A DNA stretch of 64,000 nucleotides, from contig OZ253953.1 in NCBI GenBank assembly GCA_965267335.1, positions 2,232,001 to 2,296,000 of the forward strand. The letters are read 5' to 3'. Shown here in pieces: positions 15,800 through 24,004 of this stretch. Below the pieces are notes generated by a model, which saw nothing but the letters and a program-made list of their open reading frames with translations, was not told the DNA's origin and did no database searches. This DNA comes from G965267335 sp965267335 (GTDB lineage: Bacteria; Bacteroidota; Bacteroidia; Cytophagales; JAAEPT01). Position 1 is the stretch's first letter. Each line of letters begins with the position of its first letter. The translations under genes and the position numbers were made by a program.

Positions 15800-17380
15800 C
15801 TAAAACTCCGAAGTAAAGAAGAACTTAATATCAGGATACTTCTCATTGGCCAGTGTAATCGAGTAAGCTGAATCGGCCAAGAAAACATCCCGGCCATCTT
15901 TGTCCACGGCCAGATTCTTGATTTTCCGGTCTTTGAATTCGGCCAGCTGTTCTTCGTTTTCGCTGGTGAACCAACAAGCTTTATGTAAATTGAAGGGCTC
16001 GTAACGGCATTGGGCTCCGTACTCGTGCTCAAGTCGGTATTGAATAACATCAAACTGCAGTACCCCTACGGTTCCAATTATTTTTCTGTTGTTGTATTTA
16101 CTGATGAAGAGTTGGGCAACTCCTTCATCCATGAGTTGATCAATCCCTTTGTTGAGTTGCTTAGCTTTCATGGGATCAGCATTTTCGATGTACCTGAACT
16201 GTTCGGGGGAGAAACTTGGTATCCCCTTGAATTGAAGTATTTCGCCCTCGGTTAGCGTGTCTCCAATTTTAAAGTTTCCGGTATCATGTAAGCCTACAAT
16301 ATCTCCGGGATAAGCTTCTTCAACTACTGACTTCTTAGAGGCCATGAAAGCCGTAGGACTGGAGAACTTAAGGTTTTTGCCTTGCCTTACGTGCAAGTAG
16401 TTTTTGTTTCTCTCAAACTTTCCACTGACAATTTTCACAAAAGCCAAACGGTCTCGGTGCTTAGGGTCCATATTGGCATGAATCTTAAATACAAAGCCAG
16501 AAAACTTATCTTCTGTTGGCTTAATAGTCCTTACGTCAGATTCTTTCGGGAGAGGAGAAGGAGCTATTTCCAGGAAGCACTCGAGCAACTCAAGCACTCC
16601 AAAGTTGTTTAATGCACTCCCGAAAAACACAGGACATCTTTCGCAACTTATATAGTCTTCCCGATCAAATGGAGGATAAACACCTTCGATAAGTTCAACT
16701 TCTTCTCTGAGTGTGTCCGCAGCGGTTGCTCCGACTAATTCATCCAACTTACCATCACTTAGGTCGTTGATTTCAATGGCATCCGTAACCTTTTGTTTGT
16801 TGTTATTAGTAAATAGCTTTAGGTTTTTTTCGTAAATGCTGTAGACACCTTGAAAGTCTTTTCCCATACCAATGGGCCAGGAGAGGGGGGTTACCTTTAG
16901 TTTTAATTTTTGTTCTACCTCATCAAGAAGGTCAAACCCATCTTTTCCCTCTCGATCGAGCTTGTTGATAAAAACGATGATCGGGATGTTTCTCATTCGG
17001 GAGACTTCAACCAGTTTTTCAGTCTGCTCCTCAACCCCTTTCGCAACATCGATTACCACAATTACGCTATCTACTGCAGTCAGGGTGCGGAACGTATCTT
17101 CAGCAAAGTCTTTGTGACCGGGTGTATCAAGAATGTTGATTTTAGAGCCTTTGTACTCAAAGCCCATGACGGATGTGGCAACCGAAATCCCCCTCTGCTT
17201 CTCAATCTCCATGAAGTCACTCATGGCTGCTTTTTTAATTTTGTTGGATTTAACGGCACCTGCTTCCTGAATAGCTCCACCAAATAGGAGTAATTTTTCC
17301 GTCAGTGTAGTTTTTCCGGCATCGGGGTGACTGATGATGCCAAATGTCCTTCTTCGGTTTATTTCGTCTGTAATTGCCAT
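15800..17380 (-). CDS. prfC: Peptide chain release factor 3
   Basis: A translational GTPase that recycles RF1/RF2 from the ribosome after termination; cytoplasmic. With the ATG at 17380 it has 526 residues, the normal length; a TTG four codons upstream is the longest-frame start and is not needed. GTPase motifs: P-loop SHPDAGKTT (17-25), switch II DTPGHKDF, and NKLDREG for guanine specificity. The RF3 domain II and III signatures follow (FSPEQFRYIE, GVLQFDVIQYRLEHEYGA). It is a single gene flanked by the repeat-bracketed hydrolase on one side and a divergent small membrane protein on the other. Confidence 0.97.
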   Translation of the reverse strand: MAITDEINRRRTFGIISHPDAGKTTLTEKLLLFGGAIQEAGAVKSNKIKKAAMSDFMEIEKQRGISVATSVMGFEYKGSKINILDTPGHKDFAEDTFRTLTAVDSVIVVIDVAKGVEEQTEKLVEVSRMRNIPIIVFINKLDREGKDGFDLLDEVEQKLKLKVTPLSWPIGMGKDFQGVYSIYEKNLKLFTNNNKQKVTDAIEINDLSDGKLDELVGATAADTLREEVELIEGVYPPFDREDYISCERCPVFFGSALNNFGVLELLECFLEIAPSPLPKESDVRTIKPTEDKFSGFVFKIHANMDPKHRDRLAFVKIVSGKFERNKNYLHVRQGKNLKFSSPTAFMASKKSVVEEAYPGDIVGLHDTGNFKIGDTLTEGEILQFKGIPSFSPEQFRYIENADPMKAKQLNKGIDQLMDEGVAQLFISKYNNRKIIGTVGVLQFDVIQYRLEHEYGAQCRYEPFNLHKACWFTSENEEQLAEFKDRKIKNLAVDKDGRDVFLADSAYSITLANEKYPDIKFFFTSEF

Positions 17381-17472
17381 ATCGGGCCGCAAGTTAGGAT
17401 ATTGTTGTTTTATTTAAAATTATTCAGTGCTCCATACCCATAAAATGATACGGGTGGTATGATTTAATTGCA

Positions 17473-17502
17473 TTGCCATAAAACTTAATTTTTGTAGTTT
17501 TG
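17473..17502 (+). promoter_or_regulatory. Promoter of the small two-helix membrane protein
   Basis: TTG (17473-17475), a 19-base spacer and TAGTTTTG (17495-17502) match the Bacteroidota consensus. Transcription would begin near 17508, so the ATG at 17503 cannot be used from this promoter and the ATG at 17524 is preferred. Confidence 0.6.
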
Positions 17503-17523
17503 ATGTATAGAAAATTTCATTCA

Positions 17524-17748
17524 ATGAAGGTGGGAGGTAGAAAATTATCCAATAGAGAAAAGGTACAACTAACAGTGGGAATCTTCTGTGTGTTGTTTGG
17601 TGCAGTTACTGTTTTTATGTTGGGGAATGAATTTTCCAAGTTTGCTACTTCCATACATAAGCATGGTCCAGGGATGATTGTCGCAGTGTTTGCTGCCAGT
17701 GCAATGACGATTTTTGGCTTTTGGTTACTCCTACGTCTTCTCAAATAA
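17524..17748 (+). CDS. Small two-transmembrane-helix protein
   Basis: A 74-residue protein of unknown function: a basic N-terminus (MKVGGRKLSNREK), a hydrophobic helix (VQLTVGIFCVLFGAVTVFML), a short polar loop and a second helix (MIVAVFAASAMTIFGFWLLL) ending in RLLK. The start at 17524 is set by the promoter at 17473-17502; an ATG at 17503 would add seven residues. It precedes the rhomboid gene by 51 bases on the same strand, so it may be co-transcribed with it. Confidence 0.7.
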   Translation: MKVGGRKLSNREKVQLTVGIFCVLFGAVTVFMLGNEFSKFATSIHKHGPGMIVAVFAASAMTIFGFWLLLRLLK

Positions 17749-17799
17749 TTTGATTTTAGAGATACTTTTTAAGGATAGTATTGTTATTCTTATGAAGTC

Positions 17800-18549
17800 A
17801 TGAGTTCTGACACTAAAAAATTGTGGAAAGGAGTCTTGCCCGGAATCCTTATGGTTTTTGCCATTTGGGGTATTCTATGGTTGGATGAAGGTTTGGATTT
17901 GAACCTTTATGAGTACGGTGTTCGTCCGAGAACGGTCGAGGGTATCAAGGGAATTTTTATTATGCCGTTCCTTCATGGAGATTGGGAGCACGCGCTATCC
18001 AATTCGATTCCATTGATTGTTTTGATGGGGTGTTTGTTTTTGATCTACACAAAAATTGCCTGGGAAAGCTTACTTTGGATGTACCTGATTACAGGCTTGT
18101 GGACCTGGGTTTTCGGAAGAACTTCGTATCATATTGGTGCTAGTGGAATTATCTATGCATTGGTGACCTTTTTATTTTTTTGTGGTGTGTTAAGAAGGGA
18201 CCGGGTGTCACTTACCATATCACTACTTGTTACATTTTTGTACGGTAGTTTAATTTGGGGCATACTTCCTATTTTTGGTACTAATATATCATGGGAGGGA
18301 CATTTAGCAGGAGCTTTGTCGGGACTAGCAGTAGCTTTTTTCTTTTACAAAACAGACCGGGTTCCGAAGCGTGTGCTAGATGATGATGATACCTATAATG
18401 AAATGAGATTTGGAGAAGGGTATTGGAAATCGGAGGCACAAAAAGAATTAGAGAGCAAAGAAAATGCAAGCAGTTCAAGCGAGGGGCCGGTGAGAATTAT
18501 ATATACCTACAAGCAGGAGGATAGTAAAAAGAAAGGCCCGGGTAACTAA
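17800..18549 (+). CDS. Rhomboid-family intramembrane serine protease
   Basis: A 249-residue polytopic inner-membrane protein with the rhomboid catalytic dyad: Ser115 in GASG (HIGASGIIYAL) and His168 in EGHLAGALSG. The FLHGDWEHALSNSIPL motif provides the His/Asn residues that shape the oxyanion hole. Rhomboids cleave transmembrane helices of other membrane proteins; the substrate is not known. After the last helix there is a polar, acidic and Ser-rich cytoplasmic tail (DDDDTYNEM to KEDSKKKGPGN), longer than in minimal rhomboids. The stop codon lies inside a hairpin shared with the convergent gene. Confidence 0.92.
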   Translation: MSSDTKKLWKGVLPGILMVFAIWGILWLDEGLDLNLYEYGVRPRTVEGIKGIFIMPFLHGDWEHALSNSIPLIVLMGCLFLIYTKIAWESLLWMYLITGLWTWVFGRTSYHIGASGIIYALVTFLFFCGVLRRDRVSLTISLLVTFLYGSLIWGILPIFGTNISWEGHLAGALSGLAVAFFFYKTDRVPKRVLDDDDTYNEMRFGEGYWKSEAQKELESKENASSSSEGPVRIIYTYKQEDSKKKGPGN

Positions 18550-18560
18550 TCACCCAGGCC
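18535..18560 (-). terminator. Terminator of the OmpL47-like gene (between convergent genes)
   Basis: GGCCCGGGT / ACCCAGGCC form a 9-bp stem with one mismatch and an 8-base loop. On the minus strand it is followed by TTTCTTTTT, so it should stop the OmpL47-like transcript. It overlaps the end of the rhomboid gene; on the plus strand the following bases are less T-rich. Confidence 0.6.
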
Positions 18561-18583
18561 AGTTTATGAGTGAATTCTATCAA

Positions 18584-20323
18584 TTAATCGTCAACCGATG
18601 CCACATCTTCTTCATTAAAGATAGAAAACTCAACAGAAGTCTTTGATTCATTTCCCAGCTTATCAACTGATCTCAACTCTACTGTATAGGTTTTTCCTTT
18701 CTGGAAGCCTTTGATCATTTCTGTGTAAAGCTTTTCGGTACCTCCATTAATCTTGTAAAAGATTTTATCGAAACCGACCATCTTATCTGTAGCCGACAAG
18801 AACAATCCAGTATGATCCGAGTAAACGGAGGTGGTTTTATCACCCAAGGTAATGTTGCCAATAGGCTCAATGCTGAACCTTGTGTAAATTTCAGGTGGTG
18901 TATTGTCAACTATGAAGAAAAAACTATTATTTGAAGCGTTATTTACGTTGTCCAGGGCACTGTAGTTTACACTTTGATTGCCTTCATTGCTTACAGTAAA
19001 TGCTTCTTTATACTCTGTTTTGCCTTTGCCACTGACAGCATATTCGATCTTCTGAACGCCTGACGAATAGTCTACGGCCTTTAGATTGATCTTGGTTGTG
19101 CTATTAATAAAAGTCGTGTCTCTGGTTGTGAAAGTAGGTCCATCAAACGAATGAGAAAGCACCGGAGCTTTCGTGTCGACATACCTGACATACTTTGATG
19201 GGTTAACTGACTTACTTTTGTTATTTACCTTATCTGTAGCATTTGCCTTGATATAAACGTTACTCAGGTTCTCATCAAACTTAAATGGCTGTGAATAGGT
19301 TTCATAAGACTTCCCATTGAAAGAATACTGAATTTCTTTAACACCCGCTTTGTTGTCGGTAGCCTTAAGGGAATACTTACTTCTTCCTGAGACGTATTCT
19401 TTGCCGTTTGCGACATACTTATCTCCAATTACTTCATCGGTAACAACAGGGGCAGTTTTGTCGACAAAGAACTTAAATGTCTTGGGTGATTCCTTATTTT
19501 CAACATTATCAATTCCGTAGTATGTCAGGGTGTGCTCCCCTTCGGACAGGCTATACATACTAATACTGGACGTATATGATCTTTCCTTTCCGTCATCGAT
19601 TTTGTAAACAGTCTTTTTTACTCCAGCACCCTGGTCTTCGGTTGAAAGCTTTATTTTAGATCTTGCAGATAGGATGTTTCCTGCCTGATCACCGACTATT
19701 TCGTGTTTACTTATCGGTGTTGTTCCATCGACCTGATAGGTTATTGTTCTGGTTTTTTCTATGTTACCGACATTGTCGACCGAAAAATATTGATAGAAGT
19801 ACTCCTTTTCCTGGGAGAGGGTAATCGTTTTTGCAGCTACAAACTCAGTCTTGTCTAACGAATGTAAGGTTCTTTGTATACCAGACATTTCATCTTTAGG
19901 GACAAGATTGATAGTGGCGCCCTTTTGAACAAGAGTCTTATTATCTTTTTGATACGTCACTATTTTTGAATGGTCTAATGTTGTATTTGGAGCAATTCCA
20001 TCGGCCCAAACTTCAAATAGAACTTCATGTTCATATTCTTTGTCTTTGTGACGGAGATAGTGTCGACCATGGCCATCAAATTCCATCGGGTTAGCATATT
20101 TGGATTTGCTTTCTAATCGGACAGCATTATTCGGATCATTTTCGGAAGACATAAAGAAATAAACAGGAAGGGAATCATGGACGTAGACTCTTTTTTCACC
20201 TTCATGTTCACCTACATATATCTTCCATTTGAATTCTGGTTTTTTTTGGGCGTGTAGGCTACCAGCAAACAATAGAGTTGCTAGTAGCGCACCCACAATT
20301 GGGTTGCGTGTAATTGTGTTCAT
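18584..20323 (-). CDS. Exported multi-domain protein with OmpL47/Ig-like repeats
   Basis: A 579-residue exported protein (signal peptide to LFAGSLHAQ) made of about five or six repeated beta-sandwich units of roughly 90 residues. Each has the pattern 'VDxTxPxxxxxxxG ... [ST]x[IYF]xLxAxDxxxGVKxIxYxxxGxxYxxY ... GxxxVxYxSxDNVxNxE', as in the OmpL47-type or chitobiase C-terminal-like domains. No catalytic motif is visible. It likely sits in the periplasm or on the outer-membrane surface as a binding or scaffold protein. A Glu/Asp-rich end (FNEEDVASVDD) and no T9SS sorting domain argue against T9SS export. The minus-strand terminator at 18535-18560 follows it. Confidence 0.78.
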   Translation of the reverse strand: MNTITRNPIVGALLATLLFAGSLHAQKKPEFKWKIYVGEHEGEKRVYVHDSLPVYFFMSSENDPNNAVRLESKSKYANPMEFDGHGRHYLRHKDKEYEHEVLFEVWADGIAPNTTLDHSKIVTYQKDNKTLVQKGATINLVPKDEMSGIQRTLHSLDKTEFVAAKTITLSQEKEYFYQYFSVDNVGNIEKTRTITYQVDGTTPISKHEIVGDQAGNILSARSKIKLSTEDQGAGVKKTVYKIDDGKERSYTSSISMYSLSEGEHTLTYYGIDNVENKESPKTFKFFVDKTAPVVTDEVIGDKYVANGKEYVSGRSKYSLKATDNKAGVKEIQYSFNGKSYETYSQPFKFDENLSNVYIKANATDKVNNKSKSVNPSKYVRYVDTKAPVLSHSFDGPTFTTRDTTFINSTTKINLKAVDYSSGVQKIEYAVSGKGKTEYKEAFTVSNEGNQSVNYSALDNVNNASNNSFFFIVDNTPPEIYTRFSIEPIGNITLGDKTTSVYSDHTGLFLSATDKMVGFDKIFYKINGGTEKLYTEMIKGFQKGKTYTVELRSVDKLGNESKTSVEFSIFNEEDVASVDD

Positions 20324-20516
20324 GGCATTTATTTTGGTTGACTAAAATTATTGTTGAGCCCCTGTGTTCTTTATGGTTTAATAGGGCTTACTCTTCATAG
20401 CAAAGAGGCAAATTGAGGAAAGTAAAATTTTGCTGGTAACCAGACTTAGCTACTTATACGCTAGCAGGAAGGTGGGGTTTCGGTTGAGGTTGAATTGTGG
20501 ATAACTTATAGAAAAA

Positions 20517-20692
20517 GGGCTGGTTGGAAAAATTCCCGAATATCAGGATTTGACTGCTCAAGTATCTCGACCTTCCACTGTTATCCTGCTCTGACGAACG
20601 AGGTCCCGATTGCTCGGGATGAGGCCTGCTCTTAACACTTGTTAGCTTTGTCGGTATCGAGTAACTGTTGAATTTTCCAATTAGTCCAGCCC
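20517..20692. repeat. Imperfect inverted repeat, about 20-base arms
   Basis: The left arm (20517-20535) reads GGGCTGGTTGGAAAAATTC. The right arm (20670-20692) is its near reverse complement with five extra bases. The REP-like hairpin lies between them. It could be a MITE-type remnant or a structured RNA; no clear target duplication is seen. Confidence 0.4.
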
Positions 20693-20872
20693 TATATGAT
20701 ATTACAAAATATTATGAATTAAAACAAAGGGGAGGTAGGTTGATTTATTAAATCTGGCGTGATTTTTTTGATGGCCTAAACCTTGTTAAAACTTTTTTAG
20801 GAAGAATATTAAAATTTTATAACTTCGGGGTTAATTCTGAAACCTTTCAGGATTAGATGTGATGTGTTATGG

Positions 20873-20898
20873 GGTCAGCAGCTTTGCTGGCCTTTTTT
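20873..20898 (+). terminator. Orphan plus-strand intrinsic terminator
   Basis: GGTCAGCA / TGCTGGCC pair over 8 bp with one G-T wobble around the loop GCTT, followed by TTTTTT. The only gene nearby on the plus strand is more than 2 kb upstream (rhomboid), so an unannotated plus-strand transcript may end here. Confidence 0.6.
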
Positions 20899-20899
20899 G

Positions 20900-22003
20900 T
20901 TACCAGCCATCGTCACCCCAGTCTCCTTCATCGCTATCATCACCATCATTACTATCATTGCTGTCATCTTCCCATTCACTATCATCTGATTCATCCCATT
21001 CTTCGTCTGAATTTTCATCACTGTCTTCGCTATCTTCTTTGTTTTCCTCATCTGGGATTAGGTTATCCTCTTCTATTTCCTCCTCAGGAATATCTTCAGT
21101 AGATTCATCAGGATTATCTTCTGGTGTAATCCTCTCATTTGGTGTATTATTATCTGGGCTTTCTTTTTCATCAGGTGCGCTTTGCCATCTATCATCTTTT
21201 TTTGTTGAGTCCGCACCAGATCCTGAACCGCTTTCTATTCTTTCCTTCGGATGAGGTTTTTTGGGATGTTTGCGTTTGGCACCTGGAGTGTATTCGAACA
21301 TTATGTTGGCAGAAACATAAGCATCATTCTTGTCAGGATTTCCGCGTAGCTCACTAACCTTGTCCAGATAGTCTGTGAATGTAAGCCTGTAGTTCAGTTG
21401 AGTTGATACCGCAACCCGATTCGAGAAGGAGAATTTTACTCCAAGTCCTGTAGGTACAGTAAAAGTCCATCTTGGATAGCCTAGTGGCTCCTCCGCTAAT
21501 GTATCACCGCTTCCTCCGCCTAATGAATACGTTTCTGACCAATAGCGAAGAAAACTGATACCAAGGTGAATGTATGGTTTGACTAGTTTTGGCTTTTTCT
21601 TTCTTTCACTGTGCTTGAGGATTCTGTTATAAATGATTTCGAATCTTCCATATGCCGAAAACTCAAGGTTCTTTGATTTGAAAGCGAGATTTCGTTCCGG
21701 GATTTCATCATCGGAGCCCAGGCCGAAATAATTGACTTCAGCTCCCAATAGTACCCGAGCCCACATATTGTAGTTAGCACCAATACCAATGGAGGGTTTG
21801 AAATTATTGTATTTCAATTGACTAGTTAAGTCACCATAGTAGGCCGATGTACCCAGTGAAACGTAGTAATTGAATGGTCCTCTCCAAAAATAGGAATCGA
21901 AAAAACCGGAATATTGAATCTGTTTTCTTTTCCTCCATTGTGCGTGTACACTAATGCAGGAGAAGAGAATGATGATTAATAATATTTGTTTTCGGAACTG
22001 CAC
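20900..22003 (-). CDS. Outer-membrane beta-barrel protein with a long acidic tail
   Basis: A 367-residue protein: signal peptide (MQFRKQILLIIILFSCISVHAQ), then a barrel-type region of alternating hydrophobic strands to about residue 245 (YYVSLGTSAYYGDL, VPTGLGVKFSF, ANIMFEY), similar to small porin-like DUF6089-type proteins of Bacteroidota. After a basic stretch (KRKHPKKPHPKE) the last 95 or so residues are low complexity and almost wholly Asp, Glu, Ser, Asn and Pro. The basic-then-acidic layout suggests a flexible, calcium- or cation-binding extension (inference). A minus-strand -7 box TATCTTTG lies at 22027-22020. Function unknown. Confidence 0.75.
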   Translation of the reverse strand: MQFRKQILLIIILFSCISVHAQWRKRKQIQYSGFFDSYFWRGPFNYYVSLGTSAYYGDLTSQLKYNNFKPSIGIGANYNMWARVLLGAEVNYFGLGSDDEIPERNLAFKSKNLEFSAYGRFEIIYNRILKHSERKKKPKLVKPYIHLGISFLRYWSETYSLGGGSGDTLAEEPLGYPRWTFTVPTGLGVKFSFSNRVAVSTQLNYRLTFTDYLDKVSELRGNPDKNDAYVSANIMFEYTPGAKRKHPKKPHPKERIESGSGSGADSTKKDDRWQSAPDEKESPDNNTPNERITPEDNPDESTEDIPEEEIEEDNLIPDEENKEDSEDSDENSDEEWDESDDSEWEDDSNDSNDGDDSDEGDWGDDGW

Positions 22004-22131
22004 GATTTGTGTTGGCAGACAAAGATAAAAATTTTTGTCATGTTGGATTACTTATTTTAAGGGATGTACGAACAATGTAGTAAGAGCCAATGAATTATGG
22101 ATTTGGATTAATTTTTGCTAAATAGTATGCT

Positions 22132-22644
22132 ATGAAAAATTTGTTCTACATCATTACGCTTGGGTTGGTCTTTAATTTATCAGCACAGGCTCAAAAGACA
22201 AGGTCCTTAACGATCAATAAAAAAGATGAAGGTTTTAGTCTTTATTGCAAAGCCAAACTACAAGGACTGAATAATATTGATACCATTGATGCGATCAAGA
22301 CAGATTTTGGGAAGAAGATTAAAGACTGGAAGTATGATGCCAGTACCGGACAGGTTTTGATAGAGCCGTCAGCCTTTGGTGGAATTCAGGGCTTTTTTAA
22401 TTTGAAATTTATAATTGGCGCAGCCACAATTACTCAGCAGATATTTTCCAGAGCCACTACTTTTCTCGTTGACGAAGATTTGTCATTACCGGCATTCAGC
22501 GAGATTATTAGTGTGAAATTTTGTGGCAAAGAAATCGAAAGATATGAACTCTGGGGTAGCAATGGAATTCTCGTCAATGACTTCGATGTCAGTACAAACT
22601 GCCAGGATGAAGTGGTGATAGAAATAATTTATAACGAAAAGTGA
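22132..22644 (+). CDS. Hypothetical secreted protein
   Basis: A 170-residue exported protein (signal peptide MKNLFYIITLGLVFNLSAQAQ) with no domain I recognise. The mature part is mixed alpha/beta with three Cys (YCKAKLQG, VKFCGKE and STNCQDE). Its last codons, encoding NEK-stop, form half of a bidirectional terminator shared with the convergent TPR gene. No operon partner is evident. Confidence 0.65.
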   Translation: MKNLFYIITLGLVFNLSAQAQKTRSLTINKKDEGFSLYCKAKLQGLNNIDTIDAIKTDFGKKIKDWKYDASTGQVLIEPSAFGGIQGFFNLKFIIGAATITQQIFSRATTFLVDEDLSLPAFSEIISVKFCGKEIERYELWGSNGILVNDFDVSTNCQDEVVIEIIYNEK

Positions 22645-22660
22645 ACTTACTTTTCGTTAT
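22631..22660. terminator. Bidirectional terminator embedded in two convergent stop regions
   Basis: ATAACGAAAAGT / ACTTTTCGTTAT make a perfect 12-bp stem around the loop GAACTT. T8 follows on the plus strand and TTATTTC on the minus strand. Both convergent genes end inside it. Confidence 0.85.
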
Positions 22661-23870
22661 GTTTTTTTTGTCTTAAAGAATCTTTACAATACATTTTCAT
22701 CAATCGATGAGCGTCTGTGTCACCATGCTCATCCGCGCTGGAAAAATCCTCACATGCTTCTTCTGTTTTTCCTAACTCTAATTTTGCAAGACCACGGTAA
22801 TAGTAGGCATCAGCATGGTATTCTTCAAGGTGTATTACACGATCAAATTCTTTAAGAGCTAGGTTATATTGCTCCATTTCGTTATAAATGATTCCTTTGT
22901 TATAGTGTGCATCTGCATAAGTAGAATCAAGTAGAATGATTTGGTCTAATTCTCTCAAGGCCTGATCTCTATATCCATAATGATAACTACACATAGCCTT
23001 CAGTGTGTGCGCCTCCATATCATTTGGATTAATGCTGATTGCTTGCTTAAAGTCAGCAATGGCCCCCAAATAGTCGTGTAATTTCATTTTTACTTCTCCT
23101 CTGTCGAAATAGGCCTCTTCGGTTTCCGGGTTCAGTTCAATGTATTTATCAAAATCGTTGAGTGCTTTATGGTAGTGCATGGCATGATGCTTAAAGTTCT
23201 TGCTTTCTGCTTCCTGAAAGTGTAGCATACCTCTGTAGAAGTATGGATCGGCCAGGCCTGGGTATTTGTCAATTACCCTTGAAAAGTCTGACATAGCTTC
23301 AACGAAGTTACCGGCTTCCTGCTCGGCTCTTCCTTTGTCAAATAGTGGTTTAAGATTGTTGGGATCAAGAGCGAGTGTTTTTTTGAAATCGACTATTGCG
23401 CTTTCCCACTGTTCTGCACCGTTTTTTGCAAGACCGCGATTGTAGTACGCCTGGGAATATGCGGTATCAATGGATATAGCAGAAGAAAAGTCTTCAATAG
23501 CTTCTTTATATTTTTCCATTGAACTGTAAATTACTCCACGTTGGTTATAAGATTTTTTCTTGAGATCATCATCTGTCGATTTTATTGATGAAGAAAAATC
23601 TTCCAGTGCCTTTTCAGTGTCTTTGTTTTTCAAATGGATTAGCCCTCTTTGATAGTAGGCAGGGTAGTATGTATCATCAAGCCTCAACAGATCATCAAAG
23701 ATTAACTTGGCCTCCGAATACTTTCTTTTCACCCTTGCATAGTCCAGACCGACTTTATACAAGGAGTCAATATTGATGTCACTCGTGCTTACCTGAGCCT
23801 GAACCGGGCTAGAGGCCATCATAGTGATAAAGGCGATTGATGCTAATACTAGAGTTTTAATATTTTTCAT
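22647..23870 (-). CDS. Exported TPR-repeat protein
   Basis: A 407-residue exported protein. I chose the ATG at 23870, which gives the signal peptide MKNIKTLVLASIAFITMMASSPVQAQ; an ATG six codons upstream is also possible. The rest is about ten tandem tetratricopeptide repeats of 34 residues, with the W/Y-x-x-A-Y-x-x-R-G and A-x-x-D-[FY] pattern (AYYNRGLAKNGAEQWESAIVDF and similar). TPR superhelices act as scaffolds for protein complexes; the partner is unknown. Two conserved Cys near the end (EACEDF and MYCKDS) may form a disulphide. Confidence 0.88.
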   Translation of the reverse strand: MKNIKTLVLASIAFITMMASSPVQAQVSTSDINIDSLYKVGLDYARVKRKYSEAKLIFDDLLRLDDTYYPAYYQRGLIHLKNKDTEKALEDFSSSIKSTDDDLKKKSYNQRGVIYSSMEKYKEAIEDFSSAISIDTAYSQAYYNRGLAKNGAEQWESAIVDFKKTLALDPNNLKPLFDKGRAEQEAGNFVEAMSDFSRVIDKYPGLADPYFYRGMLHFQEAESKNFKHHAMHYHKALNDFDKYIELNPETEEAYFDRGEVKMKLHDYLGAIADFKQAISINPNDMEAHTLKAMCSYHYGYRDQALRELDQIILLDSTYADAHYNKGIIYNEMEQYNLALKEFDRVIHLEEYHADAYYYRGLAKLELGKTEEACEDFSSADEHGDTDAHRLMKMYCKDSLRQKKHNEK

Positions 23871-23987
23871 TTCGACACTGTTTTCCATAACGAATATATA
23901 TCAAATTCGAGTCTAATACAATAAAGGTAACTCTTAGAACGTGGTTTGAATTCTATTCTCTAAGAATGCAGATATCGTGCCATTTCG

Positions 23988-23995
23988 TATTTTTG
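23988..23995 (+). promoter_or_regulatory. -7 box of the PD40/OmpA gene
   Basis: TATTTTTG matches TAnnTTTG, 9 bases before the ATG at 24005. No TTG is present at the expected upstream distance, so the -33 element is weak. Confidence 0.4.
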
Positions 23996-24004
23996 AATAT
24001 CTAT

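Larger units (their letters stand above)
20324..20899. other. 576-base gene-free gap with structured elements
   Basis: No convincing ORF. It holds the 5' region of the OmpL47-like gene, an imperfect long inverted repeat at 20517-20692, a REP-like hairpin at 20603-20620 (TCCCGA/TCGGGA, loop TTGC), a single perfect DnaA-box match TGTGGATAA at 20496-20504, and a plus-strand intrinsic terminator at 20873-20898 that serves no annotated gene. The right half is AT-rich with long T runs. A small RNA or a decayed mobile element could be present. Confidence 0.5.

Noticed and set aside
20496..20504. DnaA-box match TGTGGATAA, possible origin of replication
   Set aside because: Only one perfect box in the gap, without an AT-rich unwinding region next to a cluster of boxes and without dnaA or dnaN genes nearby. 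The nearby dnaB gene is not an origin marker.
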